A stretch of DNA of 36,501 bases from GCA-002722245 sp964230605 (GTDB lineage: Bacteria; Bacteroidota; Bacteroidia; Flavobacteriales_C; GCA-002722245), in the NCBI GenBank assembly GCA_964230605.1, contig CAXRIN010000086.1, forward strand, positions 1 through 36,501. Direction: 5' to 3'. The position numbers and the translations under genes were made by a program. The notes beneath the pieces were generated by a model that worked only from the letters and a program-made list of their open reading frames with translations, was not told the DNA's origin and did not search any database. Below are positions 10,101-19,800 of this stretch, in pieces (position 1 is the stretch's first letter; each line of letters starts with the position of its first letter).

Positions 10101-11543
10101 AGCATTTTCGGTAGAAGCTGAATTCCCATCTCCAAAATCATATTCATAAGAAACTATTGCAGATCCTGATGCAGATGAATCTTCAAAGTTGATTTCCAAA
10201 GGCGCACAACCTTGAGTAATATTTGGAGCAAAATTGGCGGTGATAGGAAAAATTGTATCTGCAACCGATGCTTGAGCATAACACCCATGAACTGAAGTAG
10301 CTGTTACAGTTGCAGTATAGTTATATCCATTGTAAAAATACACTGTGTACTCATCTCCGCCGAAAGTATAACAATATTCAGGGTTTTGTTCGTTTCCAAA
10401 ATTACCATCTCCAAAATCATAACTCCAGCTTACGGCATTAGCAGCAGTTGCTGTAAATTGAACACAGTATGGTTTTTCACATTGATAAGTAGGTGTTGAG
10501 GTTAATGTTGGTGTAATTTCCTGAACAAAAACAGTCTTGGTAATTGTGTCAGCACATCCACTAGCACTTGCAATTAATGTTACATCATGGTCACCAGCTG
10601 TATTAAAGGTGTGAAATGGGTTTTGCTGATTGGAAGTTCCCCCGTCGTCAAATGTCCATTTAAACGATCCCCCACCAATTGAGTTATTAAAGTATTGCGT
10701 AGATACTCCAATACATATAGTATCTGGAACTGTTATGCCTGCTTGGGGTTTACCTATACCAATATTTCTAGTTTGAGATTTTGAACATCCCCCTTCTTCT
10801 GTAACGGTTAATTTTAAAGCAAATGATCCGTCAGTTGTATAAGTATGTGATCCTGGATTAGCGTCTGTAGATATGTCTCCATCTCCAAAATCCCATTCGT
10901 ATGATAAATCTGCAGTTCCTCCCGATCCGTTTGTCGAGTTATTGTTAATTGTTACTGTTAAAGGAGAAGTACAAGATGACGTTGGTGTAGCCGTAAAACT
11001 AGCTGTTGGAGGGTTTTTTAATGAAACAATGTTGGTAGCAACAAAGGCAGTATCACATCCATTATTATCTGTCACTGTTAATGCAACCGAGTATTGTTGT
11101 GCATTAGTGTAGGTATGAGTTGGATGTTGCTGATTACTTCCCGTTCCATCTCCAAAATCCCATTGCCAAGCAGTGATTGTTGTTCCAGGATAAGCTGTTG
11201 ATGAATCGCCAAAAACAGCATTAAAAGGTGGACAGCCGGTTGAATCAACTAACGAGAATTTTGCACTTGGTTTTCCAAAAACGGTAATGGTTAAAGTTTC
11301 CTCAGGATTAACTCCATCGTTAAATGTTACTTCATAAGTTCCAGGTTTGCTATAACTGTTTGATGGATTACTAGTGTTGGTGGCAAAGTCACCATCCCCA
11401 AAATCCCAATCTCCAGCAACACCACTAGTAAATTCAACCCCAGTTAATGGAGCACAACCCGAAGTTTTGTTGGCAGAAATTTGTGCGTTTAAGACGCCAA
11501 AATGAATGAAAACAATTCCTAGAAATAATATTATTTTTTTCAA
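7146..11543 (-). CDS. Giant PKD-repeat surface protein with T9SS type B sorting domain
   Basis: A 1465-residue secreted protein. A signal peptide (KKIILFLGIVFIHFGVLNAQ) is followed by roughly 13 PKD-type repeats, recognised by variants of WDFGDG (YEWDFGDGD, FSWDFGDGN, YRWDWGDGT) and the paired strand HTYTTAGxYxVxLTV. Most modules begin with a Cys-containing strand such as CxGDxV or GCAPLEI. The C-terminus, VPSAFTPDGAGENN then FKIYNRWGELVFET and GWDGIYKG, is the gliding-motility-associated/CHU_C type B sorting domain used by the type IX secretion system. The product should be exported to the cell surface and act as an adhesin or stalk. It is the first gene of a minus-strand operon with the FkbM enzyme and is divergent from the protease-PorP-PorE genes. 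A -7-like box TACTTTTG lies at 11566-11573 on the minus strand. Confidence 0.92.
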   Translation of the reverse strand: MKKIILFLGIVFIHFGVLNAQISANKTSGCAPLTGVEFTSGVAGDWDFGDGDFATNTSNPSNSYSKPGTYEVTFNDGVNPEETLTITVFGKPSAKFSLVDSTGCPPFNAVFGDSSTAYPGTTITAWQWDFGDGTGSNQQHPTHTYTNAQQYSVALTVTDNNGCDTAFVATNIVSLKNPPTASFTATPTSSCTSPLTVTINNNSTNGSGGTADLSYEWDFGDGDISTDANPGSHTYTTDGSFALKLTVTEEGGCSKSQTRNIGIGKPQAGITVPDTICIGVSTQYFNNSIGGGSFKWTFDDGGTSNQQNPFHTFNTAGDHDVTLIASASGCADTITKTVFVQEITPTLTSTPTYQCEKPYCVQFTATAANAVSWSYDFGDGNFGNEQNPEYCYTFGGDEYTVYFYNGYNYTATVTATSVHGCYAQASVADTIFPITANFAPNITQGCAPLEINFEDSSASGSAIVSYEYDFGDGNSASTENATHTFTTAGEYEVRLTIENENGCRDTSFPIIIEVGAPIDVDLNVSPSTVCIGDTVVITDATGDDRIDGYHFSTDENRGSEACPRDSIQQWSYFHEAGQHDITFYANYNGCISEKVFTDAVTVNGPSSEFKWSGICSDPTNITFTATTSQVDSIYWYFGDDSTYFSDDLADTVITHNYDTSGDYKVTLITTNNSTGCPNDTNEMVVTVRMLEAIIDADSVICVGAYTPYGGFSVDAQGDCNNTYRWDWGDGTEILLQDDPYFNSSRTDTGTYTLRLMVYDVNGCRDTAEQTVTVTDVYAGFTADTTTGCLPLTINFTDTSWSASKIVDWSWNFDDGNIDNLSGANAANTFTDRTIKDYDVKLVVTDSLGCKDSTTMKITPLIPDSNFTVSDPTICVGDEVTFKITKEGSMQSATWDFGGEGSSTDLNPTFQFNNSGDYTIHVDLTDTNGCNTERTINAHVKVDDYPDAGFSINVDTNDVLCAPQTITFTDTTSFNGVTTYGSNTWNLNNGNENINNSSNPIATYALPGRYNPEIIVRSANGCADTFSISIPIVGPNGDFDMSDNLICVGDSIQFNLKDTVDVARFSWDFGDGNTADDIDPIYHTFNSVPDDGSVTVTLILEGLGNGCPKSVDKEVLLHQVEARFDFVDSTVCVDTNVAVINNSLTTGTVTYDWTYGPNNLYSFPTKDPLPQSYASVGPGTYEIELAISSTVGCSDTMIKKVIIHPLPTVLSNDTVMCFGEQTLIYASGADEYLWADPNSYLDTPTKDSTVAQPESTTNFTVTGTGYFIEGLDTSRCKNTSVSNVIVYSETEREDKDTCAIIGQPFTIGKDYGIDGFIYDWSTSEGQKYLECQDCPTQTLKVTDDNVEEVVFTVNYQDPLGCFPQTNTYTVCIIDNYTVDVPSAFTPDGAGENNIVYVQGHGIEELIYFKIYNRWGELVFETNDINVGWDGIYKGNPQDMETFVYQAKVKFFNGKFEEKGGEITLIR

Positions 11544-11597
11544 AATAGGTTCGATTTAGCTAAAACAAAAGTAACATTTTTAAGCAATTAGGTATGA

Positions 11598-11632
11598 TTT
11601 GACGGTTGATTCTGATTAAAATTTTATATTTG
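11598..11632 (+). promoter_or_regulatory. Promoter of the protease-PorP-PorE operon
   Basis: A TTTG (11598-11601) and a perfect Bacteroidota -7 box TATATTTG (11625-11632, TAnnTTTG) are separated by 23 bases. The predicted transcript begins about 10 bases before ATG 11648, giving a very short leader. Confidence 0.6.
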
Positions 11633-11647
11633 AACCGAATTATAGCC

Positions 11648-12451
11648 ATGACTAAACTATTATCGTCTACATTTCTAATTTTATTTAGCCTTTCAATTTG
11701 TAAGGCTCAATACAACCATGAATTTGGTTCTACAGATGAGTGTTATCGTAAAACTTTTACTGTAGTAGCGTGGGTTTTAACGGATACGATGAACCTAACA
11801 CTTCCCCTAACTCAAGGTCAAGTTGAACAAGCTATTGCTGAAGTAAATGGAATGTTTTCGGACATTTGTGTTGATTTCAAGTTATGTGAGTACAATGTTC
11901 TTCCTAATCACCGTCAGGATACTATTTTAAAGGGAACCCATGACGAGGAAATCGCTGCATTGTATAGAAAGAAAAATGTTATTAATCTTTATTTTGTCAC
12001 TGAAATTGTCGACACTGATCCAGTTCCTGGCCCTTGTGGATACGCACCTTTTGGAACTACAACTATTCCGCCAGATACTAATCAAAGAGATGCAATTTTT
12101 CTAAAAAAACCTTGTTTTGATGCAAGAGTTCTAGCGCATGAGTTAGGTCACTATTTCGGATTGTATCACACTTTCGAAACCATTGCAAATGGTACTGAAA
12201 GCGCAACAGGTAATGATTGCGCTACAACTGGAGATTTAATTTGTGATACGCAGGCTGATCCAAATGGACAAAACGATGCATTATGCCACTTTAGTCCGCA
12301 ATTTCAGCAACCTTCTTCAGGTTTAATTTACGAACCACCTGTTTGTAATATAATGAGTTATTATAATCCTTCTTGTAGTCAGTTTTTTACAAGAGGACAG
12401 TTAAACAGAATGTTATCAATCATGAAAACAGGTAGAAGCTATTTATGGTAA
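11648..12451 (+). CDS. Secreted M43 (pappalysin-type) zinc metalloprotease
   Basis: From ATG 11648 the product is 267 residues with a signal peptide (LLSSTFLILFSLSICKAQ). An in-frame ATG at 11606 would place extra residues before it and lies upstream of the predicted -7 box. The zinc site HELGHYFGLYH (His164 on) fits HExxHxxGxxH of metzincins, and CNIMSYYNPSC supplies the Met-turn after DxICDTxADP, as in cytophagalysin/pappalysin M43 members. Several cysteines suggest disulfides. I see no T9SS sorting domain at the C-terminus, so it may stay periplasmic or be released by another route. Its stop overlaps the PorP start by 7 bases. Confidence 0.88.
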   Translation: MTKLLSSTFLILFSLSICKAQYNHEFGSTDECYRKTFTVVAWVLTDTMNLTLPLTQGQVEQAIAEVNGMFSDICVDFKLCEYNVLPNHRQDTILKGTHDEEIAALYRKKNVINLYFVTEIVDTDPVPGPCGYAPFGTTTIPPDTNQRDAIFLKKPCFDARVLAHELGHYFGLYHTFETIANGTESATGNDCATTGDLICDTQADPNGQNDALCHFSPQFQQPSSGLIYEPPVCNIMSYYNPSCSQFFTRGQLNRMLSIMKTGRSYLW

Positions 12452-13461
12452 AAAAGCTGCTCTTCATATTAGTAATTGCTTTTTCAGCGCTTAAAGCCCA
12501 AGATATTCATTTTACTCAATGGATGTTTTCACCACTTAATTTAAACCCTGGGGAAACAGGACGTTTTGATGGTGATTACAGAATCGTAGGAAATTTCCGA
12601 TCGCAATGGGGGGCAATCATGTCCAATCAGTACAAAACGATGGGAATGAGTTACGACAGAGTTTTTTCGGCTTACGGACAAGAGTTTAGTGCGGGAATTC
12701 AGTTTGATAATGATCGCTCATCAATTGGAAACTTGATGCAAAATAAGCTCTTGGTTTCCGGTGGATACAACAAATTGGTAAAAGGAAATTATTTAAGTGG
12801 AGGAATTCAAATTGGAATGCTGCACAAAGGTTTAGATCCAAATAAATACACCTACCCTGTTCAATGGGATAACAATATTGGTCAGTTTAGTAATACAACG
12901 GGAGGTGGTAACATGGAAACATTTACCAAAACCAATGATTATTCAATGGATTTAAATGTTGGTGTTGGTTGGGCTCGCCAAATTAGTGAAAAGGTATTTC
13001 CTGAGGTAGGTTTAGCTTGGATGCACTTAAATACACCTAAAGAATCCTTTTTAAGTAGTGACGAAAGCTTCTCTTTAAGGCATGTTTATAATTTGAAAGT
13101 GAATTACAAACTATCCGATAAATATGTAATTGCGCCTAACTTACTTTATATGTATCAAAACAAGGCCCAGGACATGGTTATGGGTGTGATTGGTAAAATG
13201 AAAATGGCAGAAAATAAAGCTAAAATCGATGAGGTTTTTGCTGGACTTAATTTCCGTGATGGATTTAACAGAAACTATGATGCAGCTAACTTAATCATTG
13301 GTGCCAAAAGAGAAGAATGGCAAGTTGGTTTAAGCTATGATATCAATATTTCAAACTTATCATCGGTAACGCATTACAGAGGTGCTTTTGAATTATCGGT
13401 GATATACATTGCTCAAAGTAGTGAACCAAAAATTTATAATGTTCCTTGTGATCGATATTAA
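12445..13461 (+). CDS. PorP/SprF family type IX secretion membrane protein
   Basis: A 338-residue outer-membrane protein. A signal peptide (KKLLFILVIAFSALKAQ) is followed by the family opening DIHFTQWMFSPLNLNPGETG, then alternating beta-strand segments (GNFRSQWGA, SAGIQFDND, GWARQISEKVFPEVGLAW, QVGLSYDINISNL) ending in AFELSVIYI. PorP/SprF proteins act with the T9SS in export or anchoring of particular surface proteins. Paralogues are usually placed beside the substrate they serve, here plausibly the divergent PKD protein. The start overlaps the protease stop (ATGGTAA), and the stop lies inside the next gene, consistent with tight coupling. Confidence 0.9.
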   Translation: MVKKLLFILVIAFSALKAQDIHFTQWMFSPLNLNPGETGRFDGDYRIVGNFRSQWGAIMSNQYKTMGMSYDRVFSAYGQEFSAGIQFDNDRSSIGNLMQNKLLVSGGYNKLVKGNYLSGGIQIGMLHKGLDPNKYTYPVQWDNNIGQFSNTTGGGNMETFTKTNDYSMDLNVGVGWARQISEKVFPEVGLAWMHLNTPKESFLSSDESFSLRHVYNLKVNYKLSDKYVIAPNLLYMYQNKAQDMVMGVIGKMKMAENKAKIDEVFAGLNFRDGFNRNYDAANLIIGAKREEWQVGLSYDINISNLSSVTHYRGAFELSVIYIAQSSEPKIYNVPCDRY

Positions 13462-15571
13462 GAAGATTTTATTTTTTCTGGCTATTTCAATTAGTCTGTT
13501 CACCAACGCTCAAGTTGATGAAGAAATTTATAATTCCAAAACAAAAGTTATCCGAAAAGCTGGGGATAAAGCATTCAAAAAAGGAGATTTTTTTGGAGCA
13601 ACAGCCTACTATAAAAAGTTTTTAAAGGATAATGATTCTTTAATCCAAAAAGGAGGAATGATGTCGGGACGATATCAAAATCTTCACGTTAAATACCAAT
13701 TCCAATTAGCCGAAGCTTACAGATTATCACGCGATTATTACCAAGCCGAAAAATCTTACATGTTGGTATTCAAATCAAAACCAGATAAATACCCAAAGTC
13801 GCAATTTCATTTGGCTCAAATGCAATTAATGAATGGAAAATATTCCAAAGCAAAGGATAATTTTGAGCAGTTTAAAAAATCCTACAAAGATGCTCCAGAC
13901 GCCAAAGACTTTAAGAAAATTGTAAAGCTTTATTTAGCTTCATGCGAGGCTGCACCAACTATTTTGGATGATACATTAGATATTCGAGTTTATCATCCGG
14001 ATACCTCCATTAATAAAGCGCACGTTGAGTTATCACCACTTCCGCTTAATGATTCGATTTTATTATACTCCTCATTAAGATCGGACACTATAGTTTATGT
14101 AAACGCTGAAGATTCATTAGCAGAAGTACCACACAGAAAATTTTATATCGCCGAAAAGCTTAATGATTCCACATGGGTAATGCAAGAGGAATTTGCAAAA
14201 GGATGGTTTAACATTGAAGATACTGAAAATGGTAACGGATGTTTTAATCAAGATAGTTCTGTTTTTTATTTCTCGAGAGGGATCAGAAATTTAAAAGGTC
14301 AATTGATTTTTCATTTGTATTATGCTAAAAGAGAAGGTCCAAATACTTGGGCAGAGCCTGTAAAAATGAATGAAGAAATCAATTTAAAAGGTTTCCATTC
14401 TACTCAGCCTACTCTAGGTTGGAACTCTCAAAAAGAAGTCCCATTACTTTATTTCATCTCAAATCGAATAGAAGGAGGACGAGGTGGATGGGATATCTGG
14501 TATTCCGAGTATAATCCTAAAAAGGATCTTTGGAAAACACCTAAAAATGCAGGAGGTAAAATCAATACGGCATTAGATGAAATGTCGCCAAGATATAATT
14601 TGGAAAACAAAACAATGTATTTCAGTTCCGAAGGTTGGCCTGGTTTAGGTGGTTTTGATATTTTCAAAACAATAGGAGAGCAAAAAGATTGGCAAGTGCC
14701 CGAAAACATTGGTTTTCCTATCAATACAAGTGTTGATGAATTGTATTTTGCAATGGAGTCCGAAGGTGACGGAGGTTATTTTGTGTCAAACAGAGTTGGA
14801 TCAATTTCTCTCAAAAACCCAACGTGTTGTGATGATATTTACTACTACAAAGAGAACCACTATATCCACATTGGTGTTGAAGGTAAAGTATTTGAAATAA
14901 GTGAAGCTGATGATAAAATTGATACCGTTGCCAACTCATCAATAACGCTTTCACTTGTGCTTTTAGATGATTCAATCGAAGGTGGGGAAATGGTCATCAA
15001 ATCTGTATTGCCTGAAAGCACAGGAGATTACTTTTTCAAATTAGAGAAAGGTAAGGAGTACGCTTTAAAGGCTAATGGAGAAAATTACTTTAACCAAAGG
15101 CTTGATATTTCAACAAAGGATATTACCAAATCAGATACAATTAAAAAGAACTTCTATTTAACCAAGTTCTCAATTCAACCAATTGTAGTTAAAAATATTT
15201 ACTACGAATACGACAAGTTCGCTCTTTTGGACAGCTCTAAAACAGTAATAGATACTATGATGCTCAAAATTTTAACTGAAAACCCAGACATCGTTATTGA
15301 GATTGGCTCTCATACCGATGCAAATGGTAGTGATGCATATAACCAAAAGCTTTCTCAAAAACGTGCTCAATCTGTAGTAGATTATCTAGTAGGAAAAGGA
15401 ATTGCACGTAAAAGATTAGTAGCTAAAGGTTACGGCGAATCTCAGCCAATAGCCCCTAATCAAAACCCTGATGGATCAGATAACCCAAAAGGCCGCCAAA
15501 TGAACCGTCGTACCGAGTTCAGAGTCATCGGCCAAATCAAAGGAGTTTCGGAAATTATTTATACCAGATAG
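13439..15571 (+). CDS. PorE-like OmpA/PD40 envelope protein
   Basis: About 710 residues with the four-part architecture of PorE: signal peptide (KKILFFLAISISLFTNAQ); TPR-like helices (about 20-150, YYKKFLKDN, AEKSYMLVFKSKP); a PD40/WD40-like propeller (about 190-460, with GRGGWDIWYSE and GLGGFDIFKT); a carboxypeptidase-regulatory-like beta domain (about 480-590); and a C-terminal OmpA domain (IGSHTDANGSDAYNQKLSQ, then RLVAKGYGESQP and NRRTEFRV) that binds peptidoglycan. PorE tethers T9SS parts to the cell wall. The start could be ATG 13439 or GTG 13448; a TTG at 13409 is less likely because it precedes the signal peptide. The gene overlaps porP by 23 bases. Confidence 0.88.
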   Translation: MFLVIDIKKILFFLAISISLFTNAQVDEEIYNSKTKVIRKAGDKAFKKGDFFGATAYYKKFLKDNDSLIQKGGMMSGRYQNLHVKYQFQLAEAYRLSRDYYQAEKSYMLVFKSKPDKYPKSQFHLAQMQLMNGKYSKAKDNFEQFKKSYKDAPDAKDFKKIVKLYLASCEAAPTILDDTLDIRVYHPDTSINKAHVELSPLPLNDSILLYSSLRSDTIVYVNAEDSLAEVPHRKFYIAEKLNDSTWVMQEEFAKGWFNIEDTENGNGCFNQDSSVFYFSRGIRNLKGQLIFHLYYAKREGPNTWAEPVKMNEEINLKGFHSTQPTLGWNSQKEVPLLYFISNRIEGGRGGWDIWYSEYNPKKDLWKTPKNAGGKINTALDEMSPRYNLENKTMYFSSEGWPGLGGFDIFKTIGEQKDWQVPENIGFPINTSVDELYFAMESEGDGGYFVSNRVGSISLKNPTCCDDIYYYKENHYIHIGVEGKVFEISEADDKIDTVANSSITLSLVLLDDSIEGGEMVIKSVLPESTGDYFFKLEKGKEYALKANGENYFNQRLDISTKDITKSDTIKKNFYLTKFSIQPIVVKNIYYEYDKFALLDSSKTVIDTMMLKILTENPDIVIEIGSHTDANGSDAYNQKLSQKRAQSVVDYLVGKGIARKRLVAKGYGESQPIAPNQNPDGSDNPKGRQMNRRTEFRVIGQIKGVSEIIYTR

Positions 15572-15595
15572 CTTAATCTTGGTTTATATTTTGTC

Positions 15596-15621
15596 CATTT
15601 TATGATGCCAATCATAAAATG
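15596..15621. terminator. AT-rich inverted repeat after the PorE-like gene
   Basis: Arms CATTTTATGAT and ATCATAAAATG are a perfect 11-bp inverted repeat with a GCCA loop, 24 bases after the PorE stop. No clean T-run follows. It may end the operon's mRNA or be a protein-binding site for the chemoreceptor gene downstream. Confidence 0.45.
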
Positions 15622-15713
15622 AATTGATATTTGGAATTATTCAGGAGCTTTCTTATTTAATTATAAACCTTTATAAAATCGAATCGTAACGGCAAGTCTA
15701 AAGAATTACAGAC

Positions 15714-16882
15714 ATGTCAGTAGAAGCTTTGCAAAAGGAAATTGATGCTTTAAAAAGTCAATTAGCACAAAAAGACAAAGAGCTTGATTTATACAATTCA
15801 ATATTGAATGAAGCTTGTTTAATTTCTCAAACAGATAAGAAAGGAAATATCACATTTGTAAACGATAAGTTTTGTGAAGTTGCGCAATATGATAGATCAG
15901 AATTAATTGGTCAGCCGCACAATATTGTTCGTCATCCTGATATGCCCTCGGAAGTTTTTAAGCTCATGTGGGCAACAATTGGAAAAGGAGAAATGTTCCG
16001 AGGAGTCGTAAAAAACCGATCTAAAGATGGAACTCCTTATTGGGTAGATGCATTGATTTATCCAATAATTGGAGATAATGGAAAGCCTGAGTCATACATT
16101 GGTGTTCGATATGATATTACAGAGCAAATCAAAAAAGAACTTCAAATTGAAGAGACTTCAAAAATAAATGAAGAAACTCTTGAGCAAGCTGTTGACGGAG
16201 TTGTTACGATTGATGGAATCACCAAAGAAATTCTTTTCATGAACCCTGCTGCAGAGGAACTTTGGCAGCGTAAAAAGGAAGATTGCTTAGGAGAGAATAT
16301 TAAGATTTTAGTGCCTGCCGATTTACAAAAGGACATGATAAATATGTAGATGATAATGTAAAAACAGGCGTAAATAAAATTGTTGGAACAGGAAGAGAAG
16401 TGCCAATTGAGCGTCCAGATGGATCTGTAATTTGGGTATTCTTGTCTTTATCCAAAGTTGAAGTTGGAGATAAAGTTCAGTTTACAGCCTTTGCCAAAGA
16501 AGTTACTACAGAGCGTGCCAATAGAGAAGCATTTGTGGAAGCATCTAAATTTATTAATGGAATGGCCGTTGGTGATTTCAAAGTAAAAATGGAAACAGAT
16601 GGATTACAAATGGATGACTCAACTCTTGAGGTTATAAATAACTTAGAAGGATTAGGAGATACCGTTGGGAATATTATAAGTTCACTAAATGAAGTAGTAG
16701 GAAAAGCAGGAAATGAAGGTGATTTAATGGCTCGATTAAACTTAAATGATGTTTCAGGAGATTGGAGAATTTTAGTGGATGAAATTAATGCTTTACTCCA
16801 ATCGGTTGCGGAGCCAATTATGGAATTTAAAAGTTTAATTGAAGGCTTGGCACAAGGAGATTTGACCAATATTTTCAATTAA
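15714..16882 (+). pseudogene. PAS/Aer-like methyl-accepting chemotaxis receptor, frameshifted and truncated
   Basis: Intact parts show a coiled start (residues 1-25), an Aer-like PAS domain (ISQTDKKGNITFVNDKFCEV, then IVRHPDMP), and a second PAS (DGVVTIDGITKEILFMNPAAEELW). The frame is lost near 16333: the first ORF ends LQKDMINM-stop at 16349, while shifting by one base reads HDKYVDDNVKTGVNKIVGTG and joins exactly onto the second half of the PAS (VPIERPDGSVIWVFLSLSKV). A HAMP-like segment (PIMEFKSLIEGLAQGDLTN) follows, and then the sequence changes abruptly at about 16875 to surface-protein coding sequence. The methyl-accepting signalling domain is absent. It would have sensed a cytoplasmic or redox cue. 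No transmembrane segments are seen, so it would be soluble. Confidence 0.85.
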
Positions 16883-19800
16883 TTGCATCGGGAGCTACCG
16901 GAAATCCAACAACAGGAACATTCTCTTGGATACCTTCAACTAGTCAGTTAGGGACAAGTGTAATGAATTTCACTGCACAAGACAACAACGGAGTTCAATC
17001 TCAAACAGCTGTTTCAGTTATTGTTAGTATGGATCCTGTTTTTGATGTTCCTCCTACACCTGCTTCTGGAGTGCACAATGTAGTTGCTCCAGGTGAAACA
17101 ATTTCATTTGATGTTCAGGTAAGTGATCCTGATCCAACTGATTTAGTTCATATTTATGATGTTACGGGAAAAGGGATGAATGGAAATGCTGTACCTCTTT
17201 ATGCAGGAGCTTCGTTAAGTCCATTCCCAACAACTCCTGGAAATCCTACTACAGGGACTTTTACATGGACACCATCTCCATCGCAATGGGGGCATCGTCA
17301 TGTATTCTTTAATGCTAAGGATACTTATGGAGGAACGACAAAACATGAAGTAGCAATTTTGGTAAATAATAACCTTGAATTTACTTCAACTCCAGTGACA
17401 TCTGTTGAAATTGGACAAACATATACTTATAATGTTGTTTCAACAGATACTGATATTCCTTTTGGGGACGCACTTCAATTATTTCTAACAAACGGACCGT
17501 CATGGTTAACTTTAACTGACAACGGTGATGGAACTGGTACTTTATCTGGAACTCCTGGATTAAATGATGTAGGTTCTTCTGTTGTGACAATTGAATCTCA
17601 AGATATTAATCATCATCAAAATGTTGGAGGTATTCCAACTCAAACATTCACTTTGGAAGTTTTAGCTCCTGACAATGATAAAGATGGTATTCCAGATGCT
17701 GTTGACTTAGATGATGATAACGATGGAATTTTAGATGGTGCTGAGTGTACAAATTCTAATTTCTTTTGGTCTAATGCCCCTCAGGTTACTGGAACAAACA
17801 CAGCTGTTGGAACAATCAACGGAATAGGATATACTTATTCATCTTCAAAAAGAGTTTATACAACTCCAACTATTTTTGCACATGGTGTTTTTCCAGTTTC
17901 ATACGGAATTCCAAACCAAACAGCAATAAGAAATATCGAGACTAGTAGAAATACTTTAACTTTCGCTCAACCTATGACGAATCCTGTTTTAGTGTTCTCA
18001 TCGATTGGTCAAGGAGGAATTGCAGTTCCAATTCAATTTGAAACTCCAGTTCAAGTATTATGGTCAACAGCAACAACAATTGATTCACCAACAAGAATTA
18101 CTGGTAGAGAAGGTTATGCTATTGTAAGACTAAATGGTACTTTCTCAAGTATTTCATTTGACTACTTAGCTAATGAAAACTATGTAAACTTCTCATTTGG
18201 AGCTGACTTCTTTACTACTTGTGATTCAGATGGTGATGGAATTGTTGATCAATTCGATTTAGATTCTGATAACGATGGATGTCCAGATGCAATCGAAGCT
18301 GGTCACCAAGATTTAGACAATGACGGAGTATTAGGAAACTCTCCTGTAACTGTTGATGCAAATGGTTTAGTTCTTTCTCAGGGAGGATATACTGGATCGA
18401 ATAATGTAGTGTGGACGCAAATTTAAATGGATGTAACGAAGCTCCTGTAGCTTTAGCTCAAGATTTAACAGTTCAATTAGATGTTAATGGAAATGTTACC
18501 ATTACTGCTTCTGATGTTAACAATGGTTCAAACGATGCTTGTGGTATCGCTTCTTTAAGTGTTGCTCCTAATACATTTAATTGTGCTAATGTTGGAAATA
18601 ACACTGTTACATTAACTGTTACTGATGTTAATGGAAATGTTTCAACTGTTGATGCTAATGTTAGTGTTGAAGACAATGTTGCTCCAGTTGCTGTTGCTCA
18701 AAACGTAACTATTCAATTAGATGAAAACGGAAATGCTTCGGTAACCGCTGGACTAGTTAATAATGGTTCAAGTGATGCTTGTGGAATTGCTTCGATAGCA
18801 TTAGATAAAGTATCATTTGATTGTTCAAACTTAGGTGATAATACTGTTGAATTAACTGCTGTAGATGTTAACGGTAATTCTTCTACTGTAAACGCAACAG
18901 TAACTGTTGTTGATGAGATTGTTCCAACAATTACTTGTCCTTCAGATATTCATGTAGTTGCGGATAGAGGTGACTGTGATCCAGTAATTACTTGATCTGC
19001 ACCTGTAGCAAATGATAACTGTTCATTCTCTGTAGTATCAAATTATGAATCAGGTGAGGAATTCCCAGTTGGTTCTTATGAGGTTTTTTATACAGTTTCT
19101 GATATCGCAGAAAACAATGCTTATTGTTCATTCAACGTAACGGTTGAAGCTGAGCCATTAGTAATTACGAATGCTGTTATTTCTGAATATGTTGGAGGAA
19201 ACAATGTTTCTTGTTTCGGATCAACTGACGGGTCAATTAATATTACTGTTGAAGGTGGATGTTTACCTTACACTTACGAGTGGAATTCGGTAAACAGCTC
19301 AGCAAATGCCTCTAACTTAGGAGCAGGAACTCACACAGTAACTGTTACTGATGCTAATGGTACAACTACTAATGCAACTTATGTATTAACTGAGCCAGCA
19401 TTATTAGAAACTGAGATTTCTGAAAACCAAACAGTTTACTTCGGTTATGCTGATTCGGCTTGTGCTGATATCGCTGTTAGTACTATTGGTGGAATTGCTC
19501 CTTACAATGTAAACTGGAGCACAGGTTCAAATGCATCTGCAATTAATGTTTGTCCAGAAACATCTACAGATTACTCAGCTACTGTTACAGATGCTAATGG
19601 ATGTGCTACGCACTCAGTGTCTAAGATTTGTGTTATTGATGTTATTGATCACGCTCACGCTGAACAATCGAGTAAAGGAAAAGGAAATGGACCAAAAACT
19701 CCTAAAGTTCTTATCTGTCACAAAAATGGAAAGACTTTAAGTATTTCTATTAATGCAGTTGCAGCTCACTTAGCACACGGTGACTTACTTGGAGATTGTG

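Noticed and set aside
16477..16878. 133-residue minus-strand frame opposite the receptor
   Set aside because: Mirror of a real coding frame; no start context, motifs or sensible composition.
18993..18995. TGA read as Trp (recoding or alternative code)
   Set aside because: Other genes in the window use TGG for Trp and TGA as a normal stop (for example at 22108-22110), so a nonsense change or an error is simpler.
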